From Oscheius dolichura (taxonomy: Eukaryota > Nematoda > Chromadorea > Rhabditida > Rhabditidae), in contig OW051496.1 of the NCBI GenBank assembly GCA_932521035.1, positions 2,976,001 through 3,040,000 on the forward strand: a stretch of DNA of 64,000 nt, given 5' to 3'. Made by a program: the position numbers and the translations under genes. A model generated the notes under the pieces. It did no database searches, was not told the origin of the DNA, and was given only the letters and a program-made list of their open reading frames with translations. Shown here piece by piece: positions 19,954 to 33,200 of the stretch (the stretch's first letter is position 1; every line of letters starts with the position of its first letter).

Positions 19954-21324
19954 ATGCCCCTGGTGGAGTCTTCCTACCGTTTCATCCACTCTTATTATAA
20001 CGGCGATCCGGCTTCCATTTAGTGAGTTCCGATGACCGTCAGCTAAATATTGTTGAAGTTACAGTACCCTCGGGATGATCGGAGGAATCGTTGCCTATTT
20101 CCTGCAGAATTCCATCTTCCTCCTAATCGATCACTTCGATCCGGACTCTTTGAAGCCTTATAAGATTTTTCAGGACAGAGATAAAGTTGGGGTTCTTTTT
20201 TTGATTTGGATATAATCCTGCTTCTAGCCATCAAATGATAAATTCTGGGCGGCTGTTCGTCTCTGCTCGCTCAATATCCTCATCGTGACGCCCGTCTGCG
20301 CCCCGTTCTTCTATTATCTGGGCAAATATACAGGTAGGAAGTGTACGCGAGTTCTACTGTCGAGAGTTTATTCGATATCAGTTGATCCATACGAGTAAAT
20401 GGCTAATTCCAGGAGTGAGCTATGAGCCGGAAGAAATTCCCCACTTCTCCAAATTCCTCGTCCAGATGGTCATTTGCGCTCTGATTGCCGAGGTCTGCTT
20501 CTTCTACACCCATTTGTAAGGTTCTAATTGGAGAGAGCAGTTCCCTCCATTTCTAGAGCTCTCCACCATCGAAGTATCTACAAATATTTCCATAAAATTC
20601 ATCACGAATGGACGAATCCGATCTGTGAGTTAGCGTAATTGTCTGAATTGACTGTGGGTGTACTTTTTGAAGCTTTGATGCATACTTTTAACAATTTTGA
20701 GGGCTAAGGTTTCTTTGCTTCGGTCAAAAATATAAATGAGTCGCAAAAAAGTTTCATTCCTTTCGAAGAAAATGACGGAATAACAGTTTTTCAGCCATTA
20801 CCAGTATCTATATGCACCCGGTGGAACATTTCTTCGGTAATATGATTCCAGAATTATTGGGTTCGTTTATTGTCACTACTTCTCTCTCCACTTTTCATCC
20901 CATTGTTTTCTAGAAAGGATTGTGTCATTATAAATTCCAGGTGCAACAATAATCGGAGCCCATGTGACGGTTGTCTTCTTCTTCGCTTATTACATCCTCT
21001 GGAGGGCTACTGTCAACCACTCCGGCTATCATTTCCCCTTCCTCTCTACTCCGGAATCACACGACTACCATCATAAAATGTGAGAACTCATTTCTTCAAT
21101 TTATTGGGAATGTCGGAAAGCTCGACTATAACAAGCCAAGGCGGTGCAGAATAAATTTCGATGTTTTCAGTTTCAACGAATGCTACAGCCAGATGGGATT
21201 TCTGGATGCTCTCCATGGTTCCGACACGACGTGGAATGAATCGGTCGAGAAGCAGAGAAACTTTGCTTCGTACTCTCTCGTTCCGATGAGAATCCGATTC
21301 CCGGACAAGAACAAAAACGAGTGA
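19954..21324 (+). CDS. fatty acid hydroxylase superfamily protein, FAXDC2-like
   Basis: This is a multi-exon integral membrane oxidase of the fatty acid hydroxylase/sterol desaturase superfamily. Exon 1 (19954-20021) starts MPLVESSYRFIHSYYNGDPA and joins exon 2 (from 20065) in phase. The non-haem di-iron histidine clusters are all present in family order: ALHHRSIYKYFHKIHHEWTN, then SIYMHPVEHFFGN, then GYHFPFL...SHDYHHKIFNECY and LDALHGSDTTW. Hydrophobic segments (GGIVAYFLQNSIFLLI and others) flank them. Order and spacing match vertebrate FAXDC2 and its nematode homologues closely. The likely role is oxygen-dependent modification of a sterol or lipid in the ER; the substrate is unknown. The stop is the TGA at 21322. 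No defect was seen. Confidence 0.9.
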
Positions 21325-21919
21325 CGCGTGGTGAAAGGAAAACATAAACCATAAATACGCAAAAACTATAAAAACATCGTATAACAGTACCCGTGCCAGA
21401 TGTTTCTCTTTATTTGGAGGTTTTGACATCAGCCGATCCATCTTGAAGGGAATGTCTGCTACTTTCAATGAGAAAGTCCGAAGGTCAGCTGGCGACGTGT
21501 TGCGGGCCGGGATTTTGATGTACAGTATCGAATTTTATGCTACTTTTGCTGGGTTTTGGTCATTTTAGAGTAGAGAGGGTCAACAGCGTCATGGGGCACA
21601 GTCAATGTTGCATCTTGGAATTTAAAATGGAACTATATATTCCTCAAATGATGAGCTTCGTAATGAGCGAAAAAAATTACCCTAATATTTTTAAAAGCAT
21701 TCCGGCAAGGAATGTTCCGCCGTCTTCATAAAAACATTGTCGATGGCTAACCTTTCCATTGATCAAATATGACTTTCGTTGATCCTCACCAAAAAGTCAA
21801 TAAAATTCTGTCGAAATGTAAAGGTGTCACCCTGTTCCGGAAGTCTCGATTTCCTGTTCGACCCCACGGGTGACTGCTTTCTCCCCTTCTGGCTTCTCTG
21901 TTTCGCCTCTCTAATCGCC
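21325..21919. other. intergenic, AT-rich
   Basis: Spacer between the hydroxylase stop and the TRPV start. No further coding exon was convincing. The sequence just before the TRPV ATG is C/T-rich. Confidence 0.4.
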
Positions 21920-24900
21920 ATGGGGAATACTTCAAGTACCGTAACTGCTGGAATAAAAGACCAGGTACCTCATATTTTACTCTGAATTTGGGAGAAAAAT
22001 GGATTTCTAGGTGAACAGCCAGAGCAATGCCATGAATCGGCTGGCTGATATTACCGGGAACGGGGAACTGGCTCTCGTGGCCAGGGAAGCTCTGAAAAAT
22101 GAGAATAATGAGAAATTGGACGCGTTGATTGAACAGGTTTGCAATTATTAGGAAAGGGAGGAGAATTATTTTATTCAGAAAGTGAAACCGATGCTGTACA
22201 ATGAAGGAGAAGGCGAGATGATATTCATCGATGAAATTATTGCGACGAGACACAAGGAAAGAACAGGTGGGACTGAAAACTATACTCAACAGTTGGAAGC
22301 ACTATTGATACAAAAGTAGGGAACCTAATTTAATGTAATGTCAAAGCACCAATAAGCGTAATTTTTCCTAATAAATTCTCTCCATTTCAGGAAGCGTGTT
22401 CACGGCTGCTCATTCAAGTGAGAGGAAGTTTGTGTGTTGGAGATTGGACTCGAGGGGAGCTGTGGGAGAAACCATGCTTCACACATGCTTTTTATCCGGT
22501 GGGGCAATTACAGAGAACTAAAATGCGCTCGCCTTAGAATACGATGATCTCTTGTGATAACCTATACATCAAAATTTCGTCTTCTGTTATGAACGAGGTT
22601 ACTGCACAAAAACGGTATATTTAGGTCTGCCGAAGCATATGAAGCTCCTTGCCGAACGTTTACTTCTACGTTTTCCCAATATCATAAATGACTTCTACAT
22701 CAATGATGAGTATTACGGTCTGATTACTTAGGGTTTCTAGAAAAACAGGGAATATTCAGGAGAAACGGCTCTGCATATGGGAATAGTCTCCGAGGAGCCG
22801 GAAATTGTCCGTTTCCTATTGAAAAGCGGCGCGGATGTGCATTCTCGCTGTTCGGGGAACTTCTTCACTTGTGACGATCAAAAGGGATCCAGGACGGACC
22901 ATTCGGATATTGAACACGCTCTTCTGGCACGGCATACCAACTATCCCGGGTAGGTTGAGGGAAATCTTGCTGAAATGGCTAGAAATACGGAAAATATTTG
23001 TCTTTGTGATGTTTTCTTGTTTGTTTTCTTGGGGTAACAAATGAAGTACTACTCGTCAGCTATTATAGAGGACTTGAAACATCCGCTATTCTTGCAATTT
23101 GTTGTGATAGAACAGTTTGCTACATCTTTTATCCTCTAAAATGAGTACTACTACGGGATAGCCAATTGTTTCCTCCTTTTTTGGCAAGTACAGCTGGTTC
23201 TACTAATATACCTTCAAACTATCTGGAACCTTTGCTAAAAAAACAAGAAAATGGAACCACAGTGATTTTTCTTTGCAACAATATGGTTCAACTTGTCTAT
23301 GAATAGTCTTCGGGTTTATTATAATTGTTCGGTATACCACAAAAGTTCCGATTTCCCTAATTTCCAGGCACCTCTACTGGGGCGAGTATCCGCTGTCCTT
23401 TGCTGCCTGCCTCTCCCAGATGGAATGTTTCCGAATGCTCGTAGCCAAAGGAGCCGACCTGAATGCCGTTGATTCCAACGGGAATACTGTACTTCACATC
23501 TGTGTTATTCACGAGAAATGGGTAAGGGATACCATGGCCTAATAATAAAATATCGAGCTGTGGGTAAAATACCTTTTCCATAATAAAAATAAATCAAAGT
23601 TTTCCTTTTCCAGGAAATGTTCAAAATGGCCTGCAGCTTGGGAGCCGACCTCCACATCCTCAATCGTCAAAATTTGACTCCGTTCACTTTATCCGCTTTT
23701 CTAGCCAAGAAGGAGGTACCCGTCTTACTTTGGCACCCTATAATAAAATTATAAGATGTTCCGGAAAATCATAGAAGAAGAACAGACGGTCAATTGGGTC
23801 TTCGGTGATGCGCAGGAAGCCGTCTATCCACTGGAACACCTGGACTCGATTGAGCCAACCACCGGCAAGGTTAGTGGAGTATTCCCCTTCCAATAATCGT
23901 CAGCGATGGGCCTTGTTGGGAATAGTCGACAAACGCTTCTTTTCATCTAAAATTTGGAGCATTTTTTCTATTTTTCTTGAAATGAAAATGAAGAATAATG
24001 TGGAAAACTATTCAACTTATTTTACATAATAAACCTGAAACAGAAAGCCCCGCTCCTTATTTGAAATTATGTTCAAGTTGTTTGTTTCGAATATGCCGCG
24101 ACTATCCATGTAAACGTTTTACAAATGGGGGAATGGAAAGAATGAGGAAGTTTCTTCAATTCTGGCCATATTTCATTGTTCAATTTCATTGTATTCTTTC
24201 TTTGCAAAGCGGAGGTCCATTGATTCGGCCCAACTTTTAGTTTTCTTCTACTTTAAATAGAACATAAAAGAGAATGATGTTATTGTGACTACTTTTCCTT
24301 GAACACTGCCAATCAAACTGATCGCACTCACTCAAAATACCCTTTCAGATAAATTTGGACTCCGCTCTGGCTATCGTCGTCTACGGTCAAAAATCTGCCC
24401 ATCTGGAACTGCTTCCCATAATTTTAGAACAATTAGTCCAGAGGAAATGGGCAACCTACGGTAGAAATACGTGAGTTTATGGTTTATTTTGTCCAAAAAA
24501 CGTTGCATTCCAGTCTCTTCTCTCAGCTGTTCATGTTCGTCTTCTATTTCTTCTGTGTCATGGCCTGTTTCCTCAATCGGCCCACCCCGTTCCAGAGAAC
24601 TCAATATCAACGGAAATTACTGTGTGCTGCTCATTGGGATTGGCACGGATTGAAGGGAAGGGACATGGTTAGTTTGACTGTCTTTTTTTTGGAAAATATA
24701 CGCTTCGCTGAAATATAATAAGTTAGGACATTATCTATCACTAGTGAGGTTCATTATTTGAAAATATTGCTTTTTCTTTTGTTGTTCTTTTGAGTAGAAA
24801 TACTATCAATATCTTCTCGATTGCCGGCGTTGTTCACACAATATTGAGTGTCTGCCAACCAAGATTCAATCCAAGAACAGAGGAAATGAAAGCTTTATCC

Positions 24901-27703
24901 ACAACCCGAAGCGATGAAAAATTACAACGGCAACCCAAGTAGAAGTTGATGAATGGCGTGTAGTTGACTGGACCATCGGTCAAACGTTTGGATCTTCGTA
25001 TTAGTTTGATTGAAACTTGTTTCTAGGGAGGAACTATTAGAATCTTCAGTTATGGGCAGTTTATAAGACGAACATTAGAGAATCTAGTCTCCTGATAGTC
25101 TCCAAAAAAGAAAATTGAGATGCTTGTCTTTTCTGCTCTGCTTCATGAAAGCCTTATATAACCTTTGGAATTTGAAACTCGCTAGTAACTTGCAAGACCG
25201 TGTAACTATTCCACATTCAATCTTTGACTGGCTTTGATTTTATCTTCGGTAATGCAGATATTCACGTGCAATTAGCAAACGTTTTTGTGATTTTATACTT
25301 TTCGTCTGTAGTAGAAAAAAAGGCACTCTAGGAAGCACTCTGCTCACTACCTTGCTCATTTTCTGTTTTGCCAGTTGTCCTTGTCACTCCGGTTGTTGTC
25401 GATCGTTGAAGAAAAGCAGCTACCGAAAAAAGGCCATAAAATGAGAAGCAATATAGGAAAAACCATTTAGAGGCGGCCGCCAATGGCTCCCGTCGAGACG
25501 AGAATTTCGTTCATGTTTCTGGTATAAAATCTTTATAGAATTGGAGTAATTGCTACGTCGATTAGACCATATCGGATCAAAATGTCAATTTTTCAGGTCT
25601 ACCACATTTTAAATGCGATCTGTGTCATCGGAGCGGCGCTCTACCTCTTTCAAACCTATCTCCACATTCGAAATGTCGGCAGGAAGATGTACATCCTGGG
25701 AATGGTAAGCGCCTCTTCTCCCTTCTGCCTACAAAAAAGGGAACATTACAGTCCGGCTTTCCTGCGAAGACCATCTTCCTCCTCTCCTGTTGTCTGATGT
25801 TGATTGGCTTCGTTCTCCGGATATTTTGTCTAGATGAAGCGGAGGATATCGTCTGGGTGGTTACTGTACTTCTGACAGCCATCAAGTTTCTCTTCTTTTG
25901 CCGGTAGGTTTCGGAACTGTGTTAAAAGGTGTCATTTTTGTCACCAATCGTTGAAGCCATATACCCTGTAAGAATATTTTGTTTGCTTTATTTATTCCTC
26001 TCCCCAAACATTCCCCCTTCCAGTGGTTTCAAGTCAGTCGGTCCTTTCGTCCTCATGCTCTATAAGATAATTCTCCGCGACTTGATGAGATTCTTCCTCA
26101 TCTACCTCGTCATTGTCATTGGATTTTCTCAAGGTACTATCCCCTTTACTAGGTTGTCCGAAAACTTCGCGTTTTTCTTAATTAGCCTTTGATCCTACGC
26201 ACTTTTTGGGCTGGTTTTGGTGTTAAAATGATCCTCTACGGGTGCTCCAGAACCGTATATGGTTTTCGATATGAGTTTCCTATTACCCTGAGCCGTTACA
26301 GACTGTTCTATTTCGACATTTTTTAGGTCGAGGTGCTGTGGGGAAAAATGTCGAAATAGAACAGTCTGTAGCACTCGTAGAGGGCCATTTTGACACCAAA
26401 ACCAGCCCAAAACGTGCGTAGAATCAAAAGCTAATTAAGAAAAACGCGAACTTTTCGGAACAGCAAACATTGAATTAGCGTTGCAATTACGCCTCCTTCT
26501 TTCATAGTTCCTTCAAAACATTTAAAATTCCAGCATTTTACATCATTTTCCTCGGCTATAGGAGAAATGACGCGAGGTATCACCACGAACGGCGGGAGAG
26601 GAGTATCATGTCGAATGTGGCAGAGTCCTATGTTCGGATGTTTATCATGAGTTTGACTGAATTTTCTGGTAAGAATAGGATGGAAAGTGGAGTAAAATGA
26701 GGGTATTTTCAGTATTCTTTGAGCAATTGGAAGACTGTGAGCATACTGTAATTGGCAAGGTGAGAACAATCTTTTATCAATTTACTTGCGTTTTCTTTTT
26801 ACGATAAAAGCCAAAGAAAAAAGGAAATACTATTCTCTCGACTCCTGTCGTTTTTTTCAGATTACTTTCGTGATCTACATGCTACTGGTGACTCTTCTGC
26901 TTATAAATATGCTCATAGCTATGATGACAAACACTTATACAGAGGTAGGAACTGCTAGAAAGATGAATTAGTCAAACTAATTGATTTGCCTTTATATGGA
27001 ACCCTTGGCGCATAGAATAGAGCATAATAATAAGGTCATAGGAGAACAGAAGAAACGTTTTACTCCTCTGTGGGTTCCTATTGATGCTTAGGAACCGAAA
27101 GTAGCGATTACACTGTTTTGGATATAGTTTTAAAAGGCTGGAATAGCTTTCACTGCAATCGGTCTTGGGATTATCTCGTACGCTCCATATCTCAGTTTTC
27201 GGTTAATCCCCTGCCCTTTAATCTTATCCGTATGTTCTTTTGTAATCAGATGTCAGTATTTTTTTTATAACTGGTAGTAAAAGTAATAAGCGCTTTGTAG
27301 TAAAATCTTACAATTTCTTTCTTTTTCAAGTCCACCCATAACAGAAATAAACAACTCTTCAGATCTCTGGAAATGCTTTGGAATGGATCCGCCAATGGTC
27401 AGCCATTGTAATGATGATGGAACAGAGCTTCGACCCCTCTCAACGACTGCGCTACCAAGCGAATTACAGTATCCTCATGGAGGACGGAAAGAGTAAGGCT
27501 CTTCTCTTGAAGACCAGACTCAAGGTATGCGATCCTCCGATTTGTTGTAGGAAAAACACGTTCAGGAAGAGGAGCTGTCCTTGAGGCAGGGAATTTTGAA
27601 TGCGGCGAAGAGGCGATTCAAAGATGAGTTGAGGAGACGGCCACAGGGGGCACAAGTACACAATATAACTACTGTAGGAGCCAATTATTTGAGCAAACGT
27701 TGA
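21920..27703 (+). CDS. TRPV-type cation channel (OSM-9/OCR-like)
   Basis: A gene of about 15-17 exons, starting [13 protein letters not shown], where G2 and S6 fit an N-myristoylation signal. Ankyrin repeats follow, for example [35 protein letters not shown] and [19 protein letters not shown]1 is [15 protein letters not shown] and the TRPV-typical [15 protein letters not shown] comes next. S2 is [19 protein letters not shown]3/S4 cover [15 protein letters not shown] and [17 protein letters not shown]5 is [18 protein letters not shown]. The pore segment is [18 protein letters not shown], and S6 is [20 protein letters not shown] followed by AMMTNTY. The C-terminus has the [14 protein letters not shown] segment. 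Nematode TRPV subunits form heteromers in ciliated sensory neurons. The vertebrate GMGD/E filter is absent from the pore. The long introns (about 24667-25596 and 26135-26535) hold no needed exon; the second carries a foldback element. Confidence 0.9.
26153..26462. repeat. foldback/MITE inside a TRPV intron
   Basis: This is a long palindrome. The outer left arm (CCGAAAACTTCGCGTTTTT, then AATTAG and GGGCTGGTTTTGGTG) is mirrored at 26390-26462. The inner arms share ACAGACTGTTCTATTTCG. It is nearly self-complementary over about 310 bp and lies between the S5 and pore exons. Confidence 0.85.
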
Positions 27704-27717
27704 GATTTTTGTGTTCT

Positions 27718-27723
27718 AATAAA
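27718..27723 (+). terminator. poly(A) signal AATAAA of the TRPV gene
   Basis: AATAAA lies 15 nt after the TGA stop at 27701-27703. Confidence 0.65.
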
Positions 27724-28091
27724 GATATTAATAACTTCGTCCATCTCTAGTCAATTAGTTGTTCTAAAATAGGAATCTTGACTCCTGAAACGGGAATTTG
27801 GCTATTTCACAAATCCTTGGAGATCCCGCCGTGAACCACTTGGAGGCTTCCAGATGAGCTCCAGAATTCGCGAACTTTTTGTTAGGCCAATCGATATGGG
27901 ACGTAAGAAATGAAAGAGTAAGGCAATTTCACTTCCGAGGGTTGATAAGACCCAGCTCTTTCCGTTATCAAATCTGCAACAATGCCTGCCGACCAGTCCG
28001 TTCACCTTCAATAAAGTCGTTTCCGTTCTCTTGCCATTTTCTATACTTTTCTAAGGTGTTTTCTTCTATTTTAGCTTTGAAAGTCACAACG

Positions 28092-29441
28092 ATGGCGATG
28101 AACGATGACGACAAACTGGCGATGTACGAGGCTATGGCAATTGCAGTAGAACAACAGACGGAAATTAACCGATTGAACAGGGAAAATGAGAAATTATTGG
28201 AGAGGTTGAGGAGACTAGAACTGGATAAGGATACGGATGGTGAGTGGTGCAAACGGAAATTGGACTTATTTTATAGAAAAATCCATACCAAATGAAGAGA
28301 ATAGATTCGATGAAGGTGGGTAATTGAGTAGATAGTAGCAAGGATATTCTTCAGTTTGGAAGGGTATAAATAATTTACGGGAGCAAGCCAGAAATGATAT
28401 AAGCAGCCTACGAGAAGAAGTCCGTAATGATGTAGACAATTTGAAGCAGGATATAGAAAAGCTTCAAGATCTTTTTCGAAATTTCACTGGTATACTTTCA
28501 TAAGGAGTATCGGTAATAGTTCGTTCAGTGGATAAAACTGAGAGTGCGAAAATAAAACAGACAGAATGTGATCATTCAGAAGAAGAAGATATCATATGTG
28601 CGCCTGGGCAGAAGAGTGAAGAAACAGTGAGTTTTCACCTTTATTTTAAGAGAGAAATGCTTAGTTTTTGGTAATGGGAAGGTGGGCACACAAGGTTGTT
28701 GGACGTGAATGAATTGCCCGAAGCTCTTTGGAATGGAATGGATACATTTGGGTGTTTGGAGGACTTGATTCAAAAAGAAAATCACTGAAAAGCGTCGAAA
28801 GATACGATCCAGTGGAGAATAAATGGACAGAAATGCCGTAAGTTGAGCACGTTTCTACTTTTTCGGATTACAACAAGCTAAAAGATGGTTTTAGAGAAAT
28901 GAAATATCCCAGAGCCTCTGCGGCTGCTGTTATTTTGAATGGAAAAGTAATTATTTGCGGAAGAGAGGCTGATAACAACAAATTTTTGAATAGTGTGGAA
29001 TGTTTTGATCCTGAGAGTGGCGTCTGGACGGAAGTGGAGGAGATGCCAGGAACAATATCTCATCATTCTCTTTTTCTTCTTCTATATAGAGATCAGCTGA
29101 TAATATTGGATGCCTTTATTGATTCCGAAACAGGAGTTAACCCGATCTATGAAATGAATCCTTGGAGTGGAAATGAGAAGTGGAAACAGTTACCATCATT
29201 CGCATGCCCCAGTATCTTCTTCTCGTCAATGACTCTTGGTGACGAAATCTTTGTAATTGGAGGATGTGACCCTAACGATAGCACTATCAAGTTCAACACA
29301 GTCCAAATATTCAATGGAAAAGAGTGGCGATATGGGCCTCCACTACCCTATGAATGTGGTGAACCCTATTGTCTGAGTATTCCCCAAAGATTAGCTGATT
29401 TACTCTGTTCTTATGAGCCACTTGAAGTTATCAGTATGTAA
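28092..29441 (+). CDS. coiled-coil/kelch protein, possible pseudogene (in-frame TGA or 42-nt intron)
   Basis: Exons: 28092-28239, 28277-28315, 28355-28489, 28529-28626, 28665 onward to 28837, and 28895-29441. The start encodes MYEAMAIAVEQQTEINRLNR, almost the same module as the N-terminus of the GTPase-like gene. More coiled coil follows (LREQARNDISSLREEVRNDV), then kelch blades (WNGYIWVFGGLDS, SVERYDPVENKW, MKYPRASAAAVILNGKVIIC, SVECFDPESGVWTEV, EIFVIGGCD). Compared with the kelch gene at 31201, about 75 residues of the first blades are missing. Reading straight through, a TGA at 28710-28712 interrupts the frame. If 28682-28723 is a 42-nt intron (gtgggc...cgaag), the frame is restored, but that acceptor lacks a T-rich tract. 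Kelch proteins usually recruit partners or ubiquitin ligase substrates. No BTB domain is visible. Confidence 0.65.
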
Positions 29442-30263
29442 TTTTTACTAAACACTGTTTTCATAACTGTTTCCATATGGCTACAAACATGAATCTACAG
29501 GCGGCTATTGCAAGGGCAGATTTCAATCTTAAAATCTCTCGGCTTTAGCCCCGCATCCAGAACGCCACTACTGTAGTTCGCTGTCGAGAATCACGAAGAG
29601 CCTCCAGGTCTTCAGATATCGGCCAACTAATATACCATTTCCATCTCTAGAACGCTATTACGGGCAGTCCAGAAGCGATACCGATATTGAAATATTCAAT
29701 GGCAGCAAGGTCCAAGGGTGCTGAGCAATGGAACTGTTCCGACCTTCTTTGTCTTTACAAATTCAAATTTATACAGCAGTAAATGTTTATTCGGTCAATA
29801 GGATTATTATTGTTGTTGACAGTGACTGTATGGAAATGAAAACAAAATTGGTGATGTCGAAAGATCGGGAAGTACTAGCAAATTTCTAGTCTTCTCGCCG
29901 ATAAGCGTCTTCGCTCCCTCTTATCAAATATAATCGTACAGCCTTACTCCTAAATTAAACCAATTTAAGAGTAAAAAAATAAAACCTCAACAATTGACCG
30001 ACCTGCTTTGTCGTTTCGACCAGAAGAAAGAATAAACGCTTCCGGAGCTGTCCAACTGAACCCTACCGAGATTGATTTCGCAATCTCTGCCATCAAGAAG
30101 AAGTTCCCACAGAACAAATCAGAAAAGAAAACGTTGTTTACTGTTTAACAGCTAGAATTTCTTTTTATTTGTATTTTTTCTAATAAATAATCGTTTTATG
30201 TGGGCAAGACTTGGTCTAAAATATCAAAAATCATCATTAAAAAATGGAATAATATGAGAAGAA
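29442..30263. other. intergenic between the kelch gene and the QSOX 3' end
   Basis: About 820 bp, AT-rich in its right half. No coding exon, RNA gene or clear repeat was recognised. It is the convergent 3' flank of both genes. Confidence 0.4.
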
Positions 30264-33200
30264 TCACAAGAGTTTTGTAATAAGATTGTCCTGTTGGGTG
30301 AAGGGTCGGATGTTACTGTAGTAGTTGAGGAGGAACTCCTTCGTGGTCGCCTCGTCCGGCGCCGTCTCACTCGTACAATTGGAACACAGGAATTTGGCCG
30401 GGAATTGGAATTTCGGGAACTTGGGATCCTCGGTGTCGCGGCCTTTCAGCCGGGCGTTGACAATGTTGTGCGCCTTCCACAGGTACATGAAGACGTCTTC
30501 CGGTTTGTGGACCTGGAATAAAGAGGTTTTTATGGGAAGAAAAATGTTGTTTCTGCTTTTTATATAAAAAGCTCTTATGTAACGAACTTTTTTTTCGGTC
30601 TCCCCCATACGCTGTGTAGAGCTAAGCTTGGGGAGTACTGGGGTAAAATATTAGAGCTTGGCAGTGAGGTACAGAGGAGGAACGGAGCCTCCAAGTTTCA
30701 AAAATGTTACATCGTTTTTTCGAATTGGCCTTCGAGAGTAGGCTCATTCAAAAGAGCAGCGTGTGGCGACCCGGGCAGCCAAGTTTCAGGTGCTGAGAGT
30801 GTTACAGTGAGGAGAAAAACGAGTTACAAGGCGAAAAACTGCACTTTTTCTGCTATACTTTTTTTGAGCTCCAGCTAAATTTTGATCCGAAAAGAGAATG
30901 CCTAGGGGCAGGTGCATCGTCTGACGAAGGCGCTGGGCAGGAGAATACCGTGCTGGAGAAGGGGGAGTCGGCTCTGGAGGAAGGGGGGCCGAGCTGTTTC
31001 TCAATAATCTGTGAAGGTAGCCGGCTAAAACTGTTCCTGGCAAAAAATTATAATAGCCAAGCACTGGCAAACGCGACAGCCGCAACAATTTCCGTTTCTT
31101 ATCGAAGTCTCCCTTATCAAGGACTGTCCCTGTCTCTTCCCTTGTTCAAATCGACTTTTCCCATTTCTCAATCTTTCCATAAACTATTTCAGCTACTCTA
31201 ATGGCAACTAATCCTTCTGAAGCGAATATCCACCCGCTGATTATGGACCTAATCGGAAGAATAGGCAGGCTGGAGGCGGAAAATAGAGAATTGAAGGGGA
31301 AAATGGAGCAGAACTCGGGTAGAAACGGTATGTTGGGGGGTGATAATGAGCTGTATTTTTAGAGGGGAATGGTCCGAATTGGACTGGAGCGATAGACAAC
31401 CTGGAAAAGAAGTTGATGACTTCTATCGAGAAGAAAATGGAGGAACACGCAGTCTCTCAAAAATATGAAATAGATGCGTTATGGATACAAAATGAGGAGA
31501 TGAAGGAGGAGATGAAACGACTTCGACGGGAAACAGAAGGCGAGTTATTTCAGTTACAGACGAAATGACTTTCAGGGAGATCGAAAGAAGTATCCGACAA
31601 GCAACAAGGGGGTGAGAAATCATTGAAACCTTTTAGAACTCGAGAGAAATTTCAGTTTCCGATGCTATAACGGCTTTACAAGAGGGCATCGCAGAGATTT
31701 CTCACAAAAGTCAGCCAGATCTAATACTTTTCAGTGTTACTAATGTTTAGTTGGGAGGATCGAAGGAAAACAAAGTGAAGATCGTCTTACAATAATACAG
31801 AGACTCGTTCTTTTGGAAGAAAAAATACAATGGATCCACGGACAAGTGGATAAGGGAACGGTGGGGTATTGGGGAAGAGAATAATTAACATTCTTTTAGA
31901 TTTTGGTCCTTGGAGGAGAAAAAGAGGAGAAAGAGAAAAAGAACAGACATGAATGGGGTTTTTATATAAGCACAGGAAGTGATGAAATGGTCATTTTGAA
32001 ACAAGACAAATGGATCAAATTGGCATTGAAATTACCGAAAGGACTTGACAAAGGAGGTGCAGTATATCTGGATGGAGAGATCTATATATTCGGTGGTATT
32101 TGCATGGAGAAAGAATTATACAAATTGGATAACAAAACATTGGAATGGATACGATTGGCAGATATGAATGAGGGGCGAAGTAGTATTTCAAATAGTAGTG
32201 TGGAATGGAATGGATCCATCTGGGTGTTTGGAGGAAATAATGGAGGAGGATGGAAAGGAAGCTACTTGAAAAGTGTGGAAAGATATGATCCAAAGGAGAA
32301 CAAATGGATTAAAATGCCGTAAGTTGAATACTTTTCCCCAATTTTTCTCTTCTTCTCGGTTTCCAACGGCCGATTTTCGACTACGGGATCATTTGGGAAC
32401 TTGGCGAGCGAAATGTGCCTGTTTTGAAATCTCAACCTGGAATTCAGGCGTTTTTATTCGCGAAAAGGCCAAACGGTCCCGTAGTTGAAACCCCGGTAGT
32501 TGGAAAAAAGGCCAGAATAAAACTAGGCTTGGACGAGTAAAGGAGTTATTAGAGCGAGAGGTGATCACGAGTCTGTCTCGCGATCAAACAAGATCCACAC
32601 CTGGGCTGAGCGGGATTCCCGTCCCGTTTCATTCCGTTTTTTGGGGGACGAGTCCCGTCCCGTCCCGCGGGATTTTGCCGTCCCGCATAACAGGATGACC
32701 ATGTCATCCCGTCCCGTTTTGAAAATGGCCATCCCGCCCAGCCCTGATCCACACTCAAGACGAGGTTCGTCTCTCAAACGAGATGATACAACATCTGATA
32801 CAAGGCTCAAGCAGGGCTAATCAATATTTTAGGGACATGAAATATATGCGAACTAGTGCAGCTGCAGCAGTTCATAATGGCAAATTCATTGTCTGTGGTG
32901 GAAGGGATGGTTCAAATCCTTTGAAAAGTGTGGAATGTTTCGACCCGGAGAGTGGTGTTTGGACGGAGCTGACTGATATGCCAACACCTCTTTCTGCTCA
33001 TTATCTCGTTTCTCATGGAAATAATCTCATTTTAATGGGAGGTTGGGATGGAACGACACAAGTCAATATTGTACTGGAACTGAGTAATCTAGAAGGAAAA
33101 GGAACATGGAAAGAACTGCCGCCAATGAAACAACCTCGAAGTCTCTTTTCTGCAGCAGTCCTTGACAATGAGATTTTTGTAATTGGAGGATCGAATGGCA

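Noticed and set aside
22950..23368. Possible extra exon in a 0.4-kb TRPV intron
   Set aside because: Flanking exons join in phase into normal TRPV ankyrin sequence (NYPG to [11 protein letters not shown]) without it.
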